A stretch of 38,871 nucleotides of DNA, taken from Hyphomonadaceae bacterium (GTDB lineage Bacteria > Pseudomonadota > Alphaproteobacteria > Caulobacterales > Maricaulaceae). Under the pieces are notes generated by a model. The model was not told the DNA's origin and did no database searches. It saw nothing but the letters and a program-made list of their open reading frames with translations. Numbering within the stretch: position 1 is the first letter of the stretch; each line of letters starts with the position of its first letter. The stretch is from NCBI GenBank assembly GCA_014324115.1, contig JACOMS010000013.1:1-38871 (forward strand), given 5' to 3'. Positions 25,068 through 38,870 of this stretch are shown piece by piece. The position numbers and the translations under genes were made by a program.

Positions 25068-26447
25068 GTGTTCAGAAAGGTCCTCATAGCCAATCGCGGC
25101 GAGATTGCGCTTCGTGTCCACCGTGCCTGCAAGGAGATGGGCATTTCGACCGTAGCTATCCACTCGACAGCCGACCGGGACGCCATGCATGTGCGCCTGG
25201 CCGATGAAAGTGTCTGTATCGGTCCGCCCCCGGCGGCGGAAAGCTATCTCAACATTCCGGCAATTATCTCGGCTTGTGAGGTAACCGACGCCGATGCCGT
25301 CCACCCCGGCTACGGCTTTCTATCAGAAAACGCCAATTTCGCCAAGATCGTCGAAGCGCATGATATGGCCTTTATCGGCCCGACACCGGAGCATATCCGA
25401 ATCATGGGCGACAAGATTACCGCAAAACAGACGGTAGCGGATGCGGGTATTCCCGTTGTCCCCGGCTCTGACGGTGGGGTCAGGGACCTTGATGAGGCCC
25501 GCGAAGTGGCCAAAAATATCGGCTTTCCGCTGCTTGTAAAAGCGTCTGCGGGCGGGGGCGGCCGCGGTATGCGCCTGGCCGAAACGCCGGACAGGCTCCA
25601 CGCAGCCCTGATGGCCGCGCAACAGGAGGCCCAAGCCGCCTTCGGTGACGACTCGGTCTATCTGGAGCGTTACCTGACGGGGCCTCGCCATATAGAGATA
25701 CAGGTCATTGCCGACACCCATGGCAATGTGGTGCATCTCGGCGAGCGGGACTGCTCTCTGCAACGCCGCAATCAAAAGATTTTGGAAGAAGCCCCCTCAC
25801 CTGCGCTCACGATCCGTGCCCGTAACAAAATCGGCACTGTTGTCTCCAAAGCTGTCAGGAAAATTGGCTATCGCGGGGCGGGTACGGTCGAGTTTCTCTA
25901 CGAAAACGGCCAGTTTTTTTTCATCGAAATGAATACGCGCCTGCAGGTCGAACATCCCGTCACCGAAGAAATCACGGGCATCGACCTGGTGTGCGAACAA
26001 ATCCGCATTGCCAATGATGAAAAGCTGGATTTCACCCAAAAGGATGTCAAAATTTCCGGCCACGCCATTGAATGCCGGATCAACGCCGAAAACCCGGACA
26101 CATTTGCGCCCTCACCGGGTAAAGTCGCCGAATTTCACGCCCCCGGCGGGATGAAAACACGCCTCGATAGCGGTCTGTATACGGGCTACGGGGTACCGCC
26201 CTATTATGACAGTTTAATCGGCAAACTCATTGTATGCGGGCGGACACGGGAAGATGCACTCCTGCGCCTGCACCGCGCGTTGGGTGAAATGGTGGTTACA
26301 GGAATCGACACGACCATACCGTTATTCGAACAGCTGCTGGACGACCCGGATTTCAAGGCCGGAGACTACAATATCCACTGGCTTGAAACCTGGCTTAAAA
26401 ACAAAAACCGGGGGCGTTTCCCGGATAACAGCCCCGGATCGGGTTGA
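25068..26447 (+). CDS. accC: Biotin carboxylase subunit of acetyl-CoA carboxylase
   Basis: ATP-dependent carboxylation of biotin on AccB, the first committed step of fatty-acid synthesis. The 459-residue protein has the N-terminal biotin-carboxylase fold (FRKVLIANRGEIALRV), an ATP-grasp glycine loop KASAGGGGRGMR at about 158-169, and the catalytic stretch EMNTRLQVEHPVTE at about 287-300. The start is GTG at 25068, nine bases after accB. An 11-bp inverted repeat begins within its last codons. Confidence 0.97.
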   Translation: MFRKVLIANRGEIALRVHRACKEMGISTVAIHSTADRDAMHVRLADESVCIGPPPAAESYLNIPAIISACEVTDADAVHPGYGFLSENANFAKIVEAHDMAFIGPTPEHIRIMGDKITAKQTVADAGIPVVPGSDGGVRDLDEAREVAKNIGFPLLVKASAGGGGRGMRLAETPDRLHAALMAAQQEAQAAFGDDSVYLERYLTGPRHIEIQVIADTHGNVVHLGERDCSLQRRNQKILEEAPSPALTIRARNKIGTVVSKAVRKIGYRGAGTVEFLYENGQFFFIEMNTRLQVEHPVTEEITGIDLVCEQIRIANDEKLDFTQKDVKISGHAIECRINAENPDTFAPSPGKVAEFHAPGGMKTRLDSGLYTGYGVPPYYDSLIGKLIVCGRTREDALLRLHRALGEMVVTGIDTTIPLFEQLLDDPDFKAGDYNIHWLETWLKNKNRGRFPDNSPGSG

Positions 26448-26492
26448 GGATAAAAATACAGGTGATAAACACCACACGCTCCCCGATCCGGG
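26433..26492. terminator. 11-bp inverted repeat at the accC/ligA convergence
   Basis: CCCGGATCGGG (26433-26443) and CCCGATCCGGG (26482-26492) are perfect inverted repeats with a 38-base spacer that contains the accC stop. They lie where accC and ligA converge. A bidirectional transcription barrier is plausible, but no T-run follows. Confidence 0.4.
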
Positions 26493-26516
26493 TGAGACTT
26501 GGGAATGCTTCTGAAT

Positions 26517-30292
<3,776 letters not shown>

Positions 30293-30307
30293 GGGACCCT
30301 CTTCCGC

Positions 30308-31174
30308 CTAGAACAGGCGTTCGCGCAGGCGCCGCCAGTAGCCGGGATCCCGTTCGCGATTGATGTCCTCATTCAAGTCGACGCCGTAGTTGCGAAGAAG
30401 TTTGTAGGAATCGGCATACCACTCGCTGCCCGGATAGTTGTAACCCAGAACAGACCCTATCAGCCTGGCTTCATTGATAACACCGATCGAAACATAACTT
30501 TCAACCAGACGGTGCATGGCTTCCTCAATGTGGGAGGTCGTCTCGTATTCGCGCACAACATTATTGAAGCGCCCAATGGCGGCCAGGTGCTGATCCCGGC
30601 GCAGATAATAGCGCCCGACCGTCATTTCCTTACCTGCCAGATGGTCATGGGTCAATTCAAGTTTCAACCGCGCGTCACGGGCATAGTCGCTGTCGGGATA
30701 GCGGCGCACGACCTGCTGCAGGGCTGCCTCGGCCTGGACTGTCGTCGCCTGATCTCGTCCCACATCATAAATCTGGTCATAATAGCATATGGCTATCAGG
30801 TAATAGGCATAGGGCGCACTTTTACTCCCGGGGTGCAGGCCGATAAAACGCTGCGCTGTCGCGACAGCTTCCTCATAATCATTTGAACGGTAATGGGCAA
30901 AGGCCCACATGAGCATGGCCCGGCGGGCCCATTCGGAAAACGGGTGTTGTCGCTCGACTTCCTGAAAATAGAGGATAGCGCGTTCCCAATCCTTGCGATT
31001 CATGCGGTCCACACCCTGATTGTAAATCACCTCGGCAGGGCGTTCGACATAGGCGAGTTCTTCCTTCCGGTTTCCGCCCAGGATTGAACAGGCCGACAGC
31101 GCGAGTAGCGCCGCCACGGCAAAACCGCGCCTTATGAGTTTTTGTGCAGTGACCATGATGTCTCGGTGATTCAT
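30308..31174 (-). CDS. bamD: BamD, outer-membrane assembly lipoprotein
   Basis: A BAM-complex lipoprotein that binds BamA and assists beta-barrel insertion, for example of the TonB receptor in this window. The 288-residue protein has a lipoprotein signal ending in the lipobox LLALSAC (Cys29), then about five tetratricopeptide repeats (e.g. AEVIYNQGVDRMNRKDWERA, WARRAMLMWAFAHYRSNDYEEAV). An alternative ATG six codons inside (31156) is possible; neither start has a strong ribosome-binding site. Confidence 0.95.
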   Translation of the reverse strand: MNHRDIMVTAQKLIRRGFAVAALLALSACSILGGNRKEELAYVERPAEVIYNQGVDRMNRKDWERAILYFQEVERQHPFSEWARRAMLMWAFAHYRSNDYEEAVATAQRFIGLHPGSKSAPYAYYLIAICYYDQIYDVGRDQATTVQAEAALQQVVRRYPDSDYARDARLKLELTHDHLAGKEMTVGRYYLRRDQHLAAIGRFNNVVREYETTSHIEEAMHRLVESYVSIGVINEARLIGSVLGYNYPGSEWYADSYKLLRNYGVDLNEDINRERDPGYWRRLRERLF

Positions 31175-31237
31175 GCGATGTTCGGTTGCATCACATCTTG
31201 TAGACGGGAAAATCCGGAAATAAAAGTCAGAATCCGG

Positions 31238-32146
31238 TCAGGCAGTGGCGCTTTCGGGCAAAAGTGCGGGCACTTTACCGGACAGAGTGGCGAATCGCCA
31301 GGCGTCGGGGTCGGTATACAGCTCCAGCAGGATCAGATGGTTGATGCGGTGCCCGCCGCGCTCTGTGGTTACGCGCCCGATCAACGGTCCGCCGAGATAA
31401 ATGTCCCCAAGCAGGTCAAGCGCTTTGTGCCGGACAAATTCGTCATCAAAACGCAAGCCGTCAGGATTAAGGACCTTGTCGCCATCGACGACAATCGCAT
31501 TGTCAAACGACCCGCCCCTGGACAGGCCGACTTCCTGCAGGGCGGCGACTTCATGTCTGCGGGCAAATGTCCGGGCCGAGGCCAGACGATCCCGGAAAGA
31601 CCGGACGTCCGGCTCTATGACGACACGTTGACGACCAATGGCGGCCTCCTTGAAATCGATGGTCACATCAAGGACAAGCCTGTCCGACGGTTCAATTTTT
31701 GCATAGGCCGGACCGCGTCTGATCTCGACCGGTTTGAGAACCTCAATATATCGGCGGGGGACCGACTGGCGGGTAATACCGACCTGTTCAATCAGTTTCA
31801 GGAACGGCTCGCTGCTGCCATCAAGTGCAGGCACTTCCTCACCGTCCATATCCACGACAAGATTGTCTATACCGGCGGCACTCAAGGCGGCCATTAAATG
31901 CTCAATCGTCCTGACCTTTACATGTGCCGCATTTTCAAGGGTTGTACAGTTTTTCACACCGGACACAGCGTTAGGCCTTACACCGACACGATTATCCCGG
32001 TCATTTATGTCTGTACGGACAAACACCAGTCCGGTTCCCGCAGGCGCGGGTTTCATCACTAGGCGCGTATGCTCGCCGCCGTGAATCCCCGCGCCCGCAC
32101 AAACGGCGGGCGCGGAAAGGGTTGACTGTCGTTCGACCGGATACAT
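31238..32146 (-). CDS. lpxC: UDP-3-O-acyl-N-acetylglucosamine deacetylase
   Basis: A zinc amidase making the committed step of lipid A synthesis. The 302-residue protein has the zinc His in TIEHLMAAL (His83), the HKALDLLGD motif (His240, Asp244 zinc ligands), and the catalytic His near RGGHRINH (His266). It is followed by bamD in the usual alphaproteobacterial order, but ftsZ, which often precedes lpxC, is not present; a divergent glutathione transferase is there instead. Confidence 0.96.
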   Translation of the reverse strand: MYPVERQSTLSAPAVCAGAGIHGGEHTRLVMKPAPAGTGLVFVRTDINDRDNRVGVRPNAVSGVKNCTTLENAAHVKVRTIEHLMAALSAAGIDNLVVDMDGEEVPALDGSSEPFLKLIEQVGITRQSVPRRYIEVLKPVEIRRGPAYAKIEPSDRLVLDVTIDFKEAAIGRQRVVIEPDVRSFRDRLASARTFARRHEVAALQEVGLSRGGSFDNAIVVDGDKVLNPDGLRFDDEFVRHKALDLLGDIYLGGPLIGRVTTERGGHRINHLILLELYTDPDAWRFATLSGKVPALLPESATA

Positions 32147-32316
32147 CCTGACAGGGATATAGAGGTCACGATTGTGAATTGGGCAATAAAAGCCTTGTTA
32201 CCGATTGTTTCGATTTCTCCCTTTTGTGTGACAAAAAACCGGCGCAAGCCTTAATCCTGATGATGCAGACGATTTGGCAGCACTTTATATCAACGGGGAC
32301 AGGCGGTTATTCCGAG

Positions 32317-32336
32317 TGCATGCGGTTGCATGCGGT
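32317..32336. repeat. 10-bp tandem repeat upstream of the transferase gene
   Basis: TGCATGCGGT occurs twice in direct succession in the gap between lpxC and the divergent glutathione transferase gene, about 57 bases before its GTG. Each copy contains a TGCATGC-type palindrome. It might be a regulator site or a chance slippage product. The 246-base gap shows no other feature I could support. Confidence 0.3.
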
Positions 32337-32392
32337 CACAGGCTGTGCCGTCACATCTGGACTCTGCCATCCTGTCGGTCTGAATACCCGCC

Positions 32393-33037
32393 GTGACTCT
32401 CGCCCTATATCATAGACCGGGGACCCGTTCTGTCCGCCCGCTTTGGCTGCTTGAGGAAATGGGGGTGCCCTACGCGTTGGTGACCAAAGAATACGACGGG
32501 GCTTATTTTGCGTCTGGTGAATTCCGCGCAATTAATCCCATGGGCAAAGTTCCGGTCCTGTGTGACGGGGATCGGCTGATTATCGAATCGACGGCAATCA
32601 TGGATTATATCCTCAACACCCATGGACCTAGTGAACTTGGCGTTGGCCCGGACAACCCGGAATACTCCGCCTATTTACAGTGGTTTTACATGGCGGAAAG
32701 CGGCATGGCCAATTACATCGCCGTGAGTTTCGGCCACAGATCCGGGCAGGACCACTATTGGGTTTCGGACGAATTTGACACCTATTGCCGCCTTCAGGTC
32801 ACCAAGGCACTGGAGATGCTGGAGTCCCGTCTGGCGGATCGTGACTATGTTGTCAAAACCGGCTTTAGCGCGGCGGATATTTCCCTGGGCTATACACTGT
32901 TTTTTGCTGAATTTGCCATTCAGCCCGGATTCACCGGCAACGTGAAAGCCTATTATGACAGGCTCATGTCCCGCCCGGCCCTTCAGAAAGCTCTCGCCCT
33001 TCAGAAAGCTCTCGGCGATCTGGCGCACAAAGGCTGA
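32393..33037 (+). CDS. Glutathione S-transferase family protein
   Basis: A 214-residue cytosolic glutathione transferase. The thioredoxin-like N-terminal half (MTLALYHRPGTRSVRPLWLLEEMG) contains the cis-Pro region MGKVPVL and the glutathione-contact IIESTAIMDYI. The C-terminal half is all-helical with the N-capping FSAADISLGYTL. Start codon is GTG at 32393. Substrate is unknown: conjugation, peroxidase or isomerase roles are all possible. Near the C-terminus a six-codon unit is repeated (ALQKAL twice). Confidence 0.88.
   Translation: MTLALYHRPGTRSVRPLWLLEEMGVPYALVTKEYDGAYFASGEFRAINPMGKVPVLCDGDRLIIESTAIMDYILNTHGPSELGVGPDNPEYSAYLQWFYMAESGMANYIAVSFGHRSGQDHYWVSDEFDTYCRLQVTKALEMLESRLADRDYVVKTGFSAADISLGYTLFFAEFAIQPGFTGNVKAYYDRLMSRPALQKALALQKALGDLAHKG
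32978..33013 (+). repeat. 18-bp tandem duplication in the transferase gene
   Basis: GCCCTTCAGAAAGCTCTC is present twice without any mismatch (32978-32995 and 32996-33013), giving ALQKAL twice in-frame near the C-terminus. Perfect identity suggests a recent slippage duplication, tolerated because it extends a surface helix. Confidence 0.85.
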
Positions 33038-33043
33038 ACCGGC

Positions 33044-33427
33044 TCACTTCCCGGCGGCTCTTTTGGCGGCCAGACGGGCTTCTTTGATGGCAACCCTGCG
33101 GGCCTGTTCCTTTTCCCTGCGCTCAAGAGCCTTGGCACCCGGCTTGCCTTTGATGGGGTTATCGCCCCGGGTCCAGTCCCGCAGACCGGCAGCGTTGAGG
33201 AAGCGCGCGACGCGCTCGGTCGGCTGGGCGCCCTTGCCAAGCCATTCCGTGCATTTTTCCACGTCAAGGCTGACACGGTCCCCGGAGTCCCTAGGCAGCA
33301 TCGGATTGTAGGAACCGACGCGGTCAATAAAGCGACCGTCACGCGGCGCACGTGCATCGGCCACCACGATACGGTAATAGGGACGTTTTTTGGCGCCGTG
33401 ACGGGCCAGACGAAGTTTAAGTGCCAT
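33044..33427 (-). CDS. rpsP: 30S ribosomal protein S16
   Basis: A 127-residue S16, with the conserved start [24 protein letters not shown] and the motif DRVGSYNPM. The C-terminal extension after about 85 is Lys/Arg/Ala-rich, as in other alphaproteobacteria. AAGGAAA precedes the ATG. It follows ffh, but the expected rimM, trmD and rplS genes do not follow; the transferase gene converges with a six-base gap. Confidence 0.97.
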   Translation of the reverse strand: MALKLRLARHGAKKRPYYRIVVADARAPRDGRFIDRVGSYNPMLPRDSGDRVSLDVEKCTEWLGKGAQPTERVARFLNAAGLRDWTRGDNPIKGKPGAKALERREKEQARRVAIKEARLAAKRAAGK

Positions 33428-33484
33428 TGTTTCAATTTCCTTGTTTGTTTAAGCTGGTGCTGAATGAAGTTGCGGGATTTGGGT

Positions 33485-35068
33485 TTATTTCCTGAATTTG
33501 GGACCGCCCAGGCCCGGGAGGCCGCCACCTGCCGACCCCGGCAAGTTACCCCCGCCCAAGCCGGGTAAGGTACCCGGTTTGTTCATGTTCTGCTTGAGTT
33601 TTTCCAACATAACCGGATCAATCAGTGACGGGTCGGACATGGTGTCCGCAGCCCCCATACCCGCCGGAATTCCGGCGGGTATGCCGCCGCCCATCATCTG
33701 GCCCATCAAGCCCTTCATACCGCTCTTGCCCATTTTCTTCATCATATCGGCCATGTCACGGTGCATTTTCAAAAGTTTGTTGACCTCCTGCACGCCCGTG
33801 CCGGAACCGGCAGCAATCCGCTTCTTACGCGAGGCCTTGATCTGTTTTGGATTTTGCCGCTCCCACAGGGTCATGGACAGGATAATCGCCTGCTGCTGTT
33901 TGATCAGCCTGTCGTCCAGCCCGCCCATGGCATCCACCTGTTTGCGCACTTTTCCCATACCCGGCATCATGTTCATCAGCCCGCCGAGACCACCCATTTT
34001 CTGCATGGAACCGAGATGTTTGGCAAGATCATCAAGGTCAAATGCCCCCTTTTTCATCTTTGTTGCAAGTTTTTCAGCTTCTTCCCGGTCAATGACCTCA
34101 GTGGCTTTTTCCACCAGTGACACCACATCACCCTGGCCTAGGATACGCCCGGCCAGGCGCTCGGCATCGAAAACCTCCAGCCGGTCCAGCTTTTCACCGG
34201 TGCCGAGAAATTTGATCGGCAGGCCTGTGACGGCCCGCATGGATAAGGCCGCACCGCCGCGCCCGTCTCCGTCAATACGGGTCAGTACAAGGCCCGTGAG
34301 CGGGAGTCGGGCATGAAAGCGTCTGGCCGTTTCAACGGCATCCTGGCCCGTAAGGGAGTCGGCAACAAGCAGGGTTTCAATCGGCCTGGAAACCCCGGCA
34401 ATTTCCTCAACCTCGGCCATCAGCCCTTCATCAAGGGTTGTCCGGCCTGCTGTATCAAGAAAGACGACATCAAAGCCGCCCCTGGCCCCCTGGTCCATGG
34501 CGCGCCTGGCGATATCGACGGCAGACTGGCCTTTGACAACAGGCAGGAAAGCGACGCCCGCCTGCCCGGCCAGAACGCTGAGTTGCTCCATCGCGGCCGG
34601 GCGGCGCGTATCAAGGGAAGCGCAGAGAACTTTCTTGCCAAGTTTTTCCTTTGCGTATCTGCCGAGCTTACCGGTTGTCGTCGTTTTACCCGAGCCCTGC
34701 AAACCGGCCATGAGGATAGCAACCGGCGGACGACCGGCCAGATTCAACCCGGACCCCTTGAGGACTTCGTTTTTGTCCCTGTCACCCTCCCCACCCGGGA
34801 GCGTCCCGGCCAGCATTTGGACGAGGGCGTCATGGACGATTTTGACGATCTGCTGACCCGGTTTGACGGAGCGGATCACTTTCTCTCCAACGGCCTCTTC
34901 CCTGACCCTGGCGATGAAATCCTTGACGACAGGTAGCGCAACATCAGCCTCAAGCAGAGCGACGCGAATCTCGCGCAGGGTCGCACTGACATCCTTTTCC
35001 GACAGGGCCCCGCGGCCTGTCAGATTGCCGAACAGGCCGGTAAGTTTATCGCCCAGAACTTCAAACAT
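33485..35068 (-). CDS. ffh: Signal recognition particle protein Ffh
   Basis: The GTPase that brings ribosomes making inner-membrane proteins to FtsY. From the ATG at 35068 (527 aa): N domain (about 1-100), P-loop GLQGSGKTT at 122-130, G motifs DTAGR and TRIDGDGRGG, then the Met-rich M domain that binds 4.5S RNA and signal peptides (MPGMGKVRKQ..., SGTGVQEVNKLLK). The C-terminus is a Gly/Pro/Leu-rich tail. A longer frame to 35122 is not supported by the family N-terminus. The ribosome-binding site directly before 35068 is weak. Confidence 0.96.
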   Translation of the reverse strand: MFEVLGDKLTGLFGNLTGRGALSEKDVSATLREIRVALLEADVALPVVKDFIARVREEAVGEKVIRSVKPGQQIVKIVHDALVQMLAGTLPGGEGDRDKNEVLKGSGLNLAGRPPVAILMAGLQGSGKTTTTGKLGRYAKEKLGKKVLCASLDTRRPAAMEQLSVLAGQAGVAFLPVVKGQSAVDIARRAMDQGARGGFDVVFLDTAGRTTLDEGLMAEVEEIAGVSRPIETLLVADSLTGQDAVETARRFHARLPLTGLVLTRIDGDGRGGAALSMRAVTGLPIKFLGTGEKLDRLEVFDAERLAGRILGQGDVVSLVEKATEVIDREEAEKLATKMKKGAFDLDDLAKHLGSMQKMGGLGGLMNMMPGMGKVRKQVDAMGGLDDRLIKQQQAIILSMTLWERQNPKQIKASRKKRIAAGSGTGVQEVNKLLKMHRDMADMMKKMGKSGMKGLMGQMMGGGIPAGIPAGMGAADTMSDPSLIDPVMLEKLKQNMNKPGTLPGLGGGNLPGSAGGGLPGLGGPKFRK

Positions 35069-35099
35069 AAACGGCTTCAAACATAAAAATTTCAAGCAT
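35061..35099 (-). CDS. Putative leader peptide overlapping the ffh start
   Basis: A 12-codon frame, MLEIFMFEAVYV, begins at an ATG that has GGAG five bases upstream and ends at a TGA inside the ffh second and third codons, overlapping ffh by eight bases in another frame. The sequence ATGYTTGAA occurs three times in a row here (35099, 35084, 35068), the last being the ffh start. Reinitiation from the leader to ffh would fit. Whether the peptide is made is untested. Confidence 0.45.
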   Translation of the reverse strand: MLEIFMFEAVYV

Positions 35100-35218
35100 A
35101 AAAGCTCCAAATATCCGCGCAACGGGGCAGGCTCCGGTGAACGAAACGCGCCGACCGGGGCCCCCCAGTTGTGTCATCCGTTTCGATGCGGTATCGCGCA
35201 CACTATACGATCACGGGA

Positions 35219-35533
35219 TTACATTCCGCAAGCTGATATGGGATCGCACTGGCCGGAGCGCAAACATTTCAGCACCTGTTCAAACCGCTCACGCCATGTG
35301 TCGGCAAACTTTCGCTTGTTTTCATGGCTAATAACTGTTCCGTTCAGGAGTGTCCTGTTCCGTGTTTCCGGGAAGCAGTGGAACAGCAAGACAAACACAG
35401 ATTTACAATTAACCTCCTCATCTCGCCCGAACAGATAACCGGCTTTACTTGTGCTGAGCCTGTTGAGTCCGGCAAGAGTCTTCCGGATGGAACTCAATCC
35501 GGTCTTGTGCATATCCGCGTGAATAATGATCAT
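35219..35533 (-). pseudogene. Truncated sulfotransferase-like paralogue
   Basis: The frame from 35533 starts MIIIHADMHKTGLSSIRKTL, aligning with MIIIHPGMYKTGSTSIQKTF of the neighbouring gene, but it stops after 104 residues. The phosphosulfate-binding loop is altered (HPG to HAD, GSTS to GLSS), so the cofactor site is probably lost. Its ATG overlaps the upstream stop as ATGA. It looks like the start of a duplicate that has decayed, although a short functional protein cannot be ruled out. Confidence 0.6.
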
Positions 35534-36630
35534 GATGTTACCTTCCGGGTCTTGGCTTTTGGGACAAGCCATTTTGCCAAGGGAATATTGAGCCGGTCCT
35601 TCAGGAAGTCGAGGCGACAGGCCAGCTCATAAGCGGGCCTGTCAGCATCAGGCACATCAGGGGCAGACAGATCACAATCCGGAATGTCATGGGCGGGCAG
35701 ATCAGCAACCCTTTGCGCGATCATGTCCTCAACCAGGGGACGGGCAGCCAGGGCGATGGAGATCAGCTCCGCTTCCGAACTGACACCCTCGCCTTCCAGG
35801 ACCGGAGGTTCGGACAGGGACATACCCAGGCGCGCCTCCATCCAGTCAAGGTCCGCATGATTGGCCTTAACCAACGGGTCGGTCAACACATCCGACAAGA
35901 CAAACCGCCGCCGTGGACACAGTCTGGAAATGTACCCCGAAAATTGACGCTGCTGAAACCTGCCTTGCCTGTCTTTCCAACCAACCGGTTTACCAAACCG
36001 CGATTGCACATGAAGCAATGCAACAGCTTCCAAGCCAATGGATGTGTTGGCGAGTACCACCTCCCCGGGATCAAGGGCAACCCCAATCTCATGAGCAAAA
36101 TCCAGCACCACATTGCCACCCTCAAGCCGGTCCCGTTGAAAGGGTTTGAAGGTCACATTCTCACGACCAAAGATAGTGTCAAAAACCTCAAAGATTTTCC
36201 GGTAACAGGGCCAGAGATAACCCATAGAACTAAAAGCCCTGGTCCTCGCATGTTTAGCCCATTGCTGAAATTGGCTGGATATGAAGGAGCGGGGCGGGCG
36301 CACGTAGGCGACAACCCGCACATCCTCGTCATAATCGCGTAATATGTGGAGCATCGGCACGATCCTTGAGCTTTTACCCCGTGAATTTGTAAACCCTTCG
36401 TTAGAGATGAGCAACGGGAGCGTGGTCGGCTCTGCACGACGGTATTCCAGCATCTGTCTCATCTCTCCGGGGGAGACAATGGGAGTTCTTCCTTTTTTAT
36501 ATGCGGGTTCGTGGGCCGGCGGTATTGCGGTGTAGGGTGCGCGGCTCACCCGGTCGCCAATCAGTCTGACAAAGGTCTTCTGGATTGAAGTCGATCCAGT
36601 CTTGTACATACCTGGATGAATGATAATCAC
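35530..36630 (-). CDS. Sulfotransferase-like P-loop protein
   Basis: A 366-residue protein whose N-terminus HPGMYKTGSTSIQK fits the 5'-phosphosulfate loop of PAPS-dependent sulfotransferases. RVVAYVRPPRSFISS near 105-119 resembles the 3'-phosphate-binding motif. The middle and C-terminus are not recognised, apart from an acidic PAHDIPDCDLSAPDVPDAD stretch near 315-333. A role in decorating a surface polysaccharide is possible, but no polysaccharide genes are beside it. A truncated copy follows directly. Confidence 0.7.
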   Translation of the reverse strand: MIIIHPGMYKTGSTSIQKTFVRLIGDRVSRAPYTAIPPAHEPAYKKGRTPIVSPGEMRQMLEYRRAEPTTLPLLISNEGFTNSRGKSSRIVPMLHILRDYDEDVRVVAYVRPPRSFISSQFQQWAKHARTRAFSSMGYLWPCYRKIFEVFDTIFGRENVTFKPFQRDRLEGGNVVLDFAHEIGVALDPGEVVLANTSIGLEAVALLHVQSRFGKPVGWKDRQGRFQQRQFSGYISRLCPRRRFVLSDVLTDPLVKANHADLDWMEARLGMSLSEPPVLEGEGVSSEAELISIALAARPLVEDMIAQRVADLPAHDIPDCDLSAPDVPDADRPAYELACRLDFLKDRLNIPLAKWLVPKAKTRKVTS

Positions 36631-36657
36631 GTCTCTGTATACCTCCGGGGAACCTGC

Positions 36658-36675
36658 TAAATTGACAGGTCCCGA
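36658..36675. repeat. REP-like motif, second copy
   Basis: TAAATTGACAGGTCCCGA matches 16 of 18 bases of the motif at 15559-15576. It sits in the short gap between the sulfotransferase-like gene and the phosphoglucomutase stop. Two copies are too few to prove a repeat family. Confidence 0.35.
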
Positions 36676-36677
36676 TA

Positions 36678-38381
<1,704 letters not shown>

Positions 38382-38487
38382 TTATCAAGACTGTTGCGAA
38401 TTTATCCGGATTTGCCGGGATTTTGGGATTTGCGCCGTTTCCGGACCCGGAGAGCGGGTGTCTGGTACTGACGCGTGCTCTTTCCGC

Positions 38488-38506
38488 TCTGACATTTGCG
38501 GTCAGA
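38488..38506. terminator. Small hairpin beside the right IS end
   Basis: TCTGAC and GTCAGA form a 6-bp stem with a seven-base loop, just outside the transposase stop. It is followed on the plus strand by CAATTTT. It may end transcription from the transposase or be part of the element. The rest of 38334-38527 shows nothing else I could support. Confidence 0.3.
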
Positions 38507-38509
38507 CAA

Positions 38510-38526
38510 TTTTGGACAGACTCCCC
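38510..38526 (-). mobile_element. Probable right-hand IS terminal repeat
   Basis: TTTTGGACAGACTCCCC lies directly next to the transposase stop. Its GGACAGACTCC resembles the GRACACTTCC termini at 97-88 and 15493-15502, consistent with an imperfect terminal inverted repeat of the same element. The match is short, so the boundary is approximate. Confidence 0.35.
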
Positions 38527-38527
38527 C

Positions 38528-38870
38528 TCACGCAGCCACCAGGTTGATGCGATTAGCCGCCTTGAGCAGGTTCATCGTCACTGCTTTGAGGGTCAACTCC
38601 GCCCCGACTTTCTCCCCCGTGATGTAGCGGGCAGGCCCCCCATGGAAGAGACCCTTGAGCGTTCCAAAACTTTGCTCAATGACCCAGCGTTGCTTCGCCA
38701 CCGGCCGGTTGAATCTCTTCTGCCGGGCGCCTGGCGGATGGTTCCGTCCCGCCCGGAACATGATCGCCGGATTTCAAGCCCTGTCGGGCAAGCGCCGCGC
38801 GGTTCGTCTCACTGGAACAGGCCTTGTCCGCCAGAACATGCGCCGCCCTACATCCCTTGAGCAGGTGCGG
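38528..38870 (-). pseudogene. IS5-like transposase, C-terminal part with a frameshift (runs off right edge)
   Basis: Translated on the minus strand, bases from 38870 give HVLADKACSSETNRAALARQ, and a different frame then gives IMFRAGRNHPPG followed by RWVIEQSFGTLKGLFHGG and NLLKAANRINL. Together these are the last part of an IS5-type DDE transposase, including the final catalytic Glu in VIEQSFG. The frame changes near 38763-38768, consistent with one extra base. The gene is therefore inactive, or the base is a sequencing error; programmed frameshifting is less likely because no slippery run is visible. The 5' part lies beyond the window. Confidence 0.7.
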
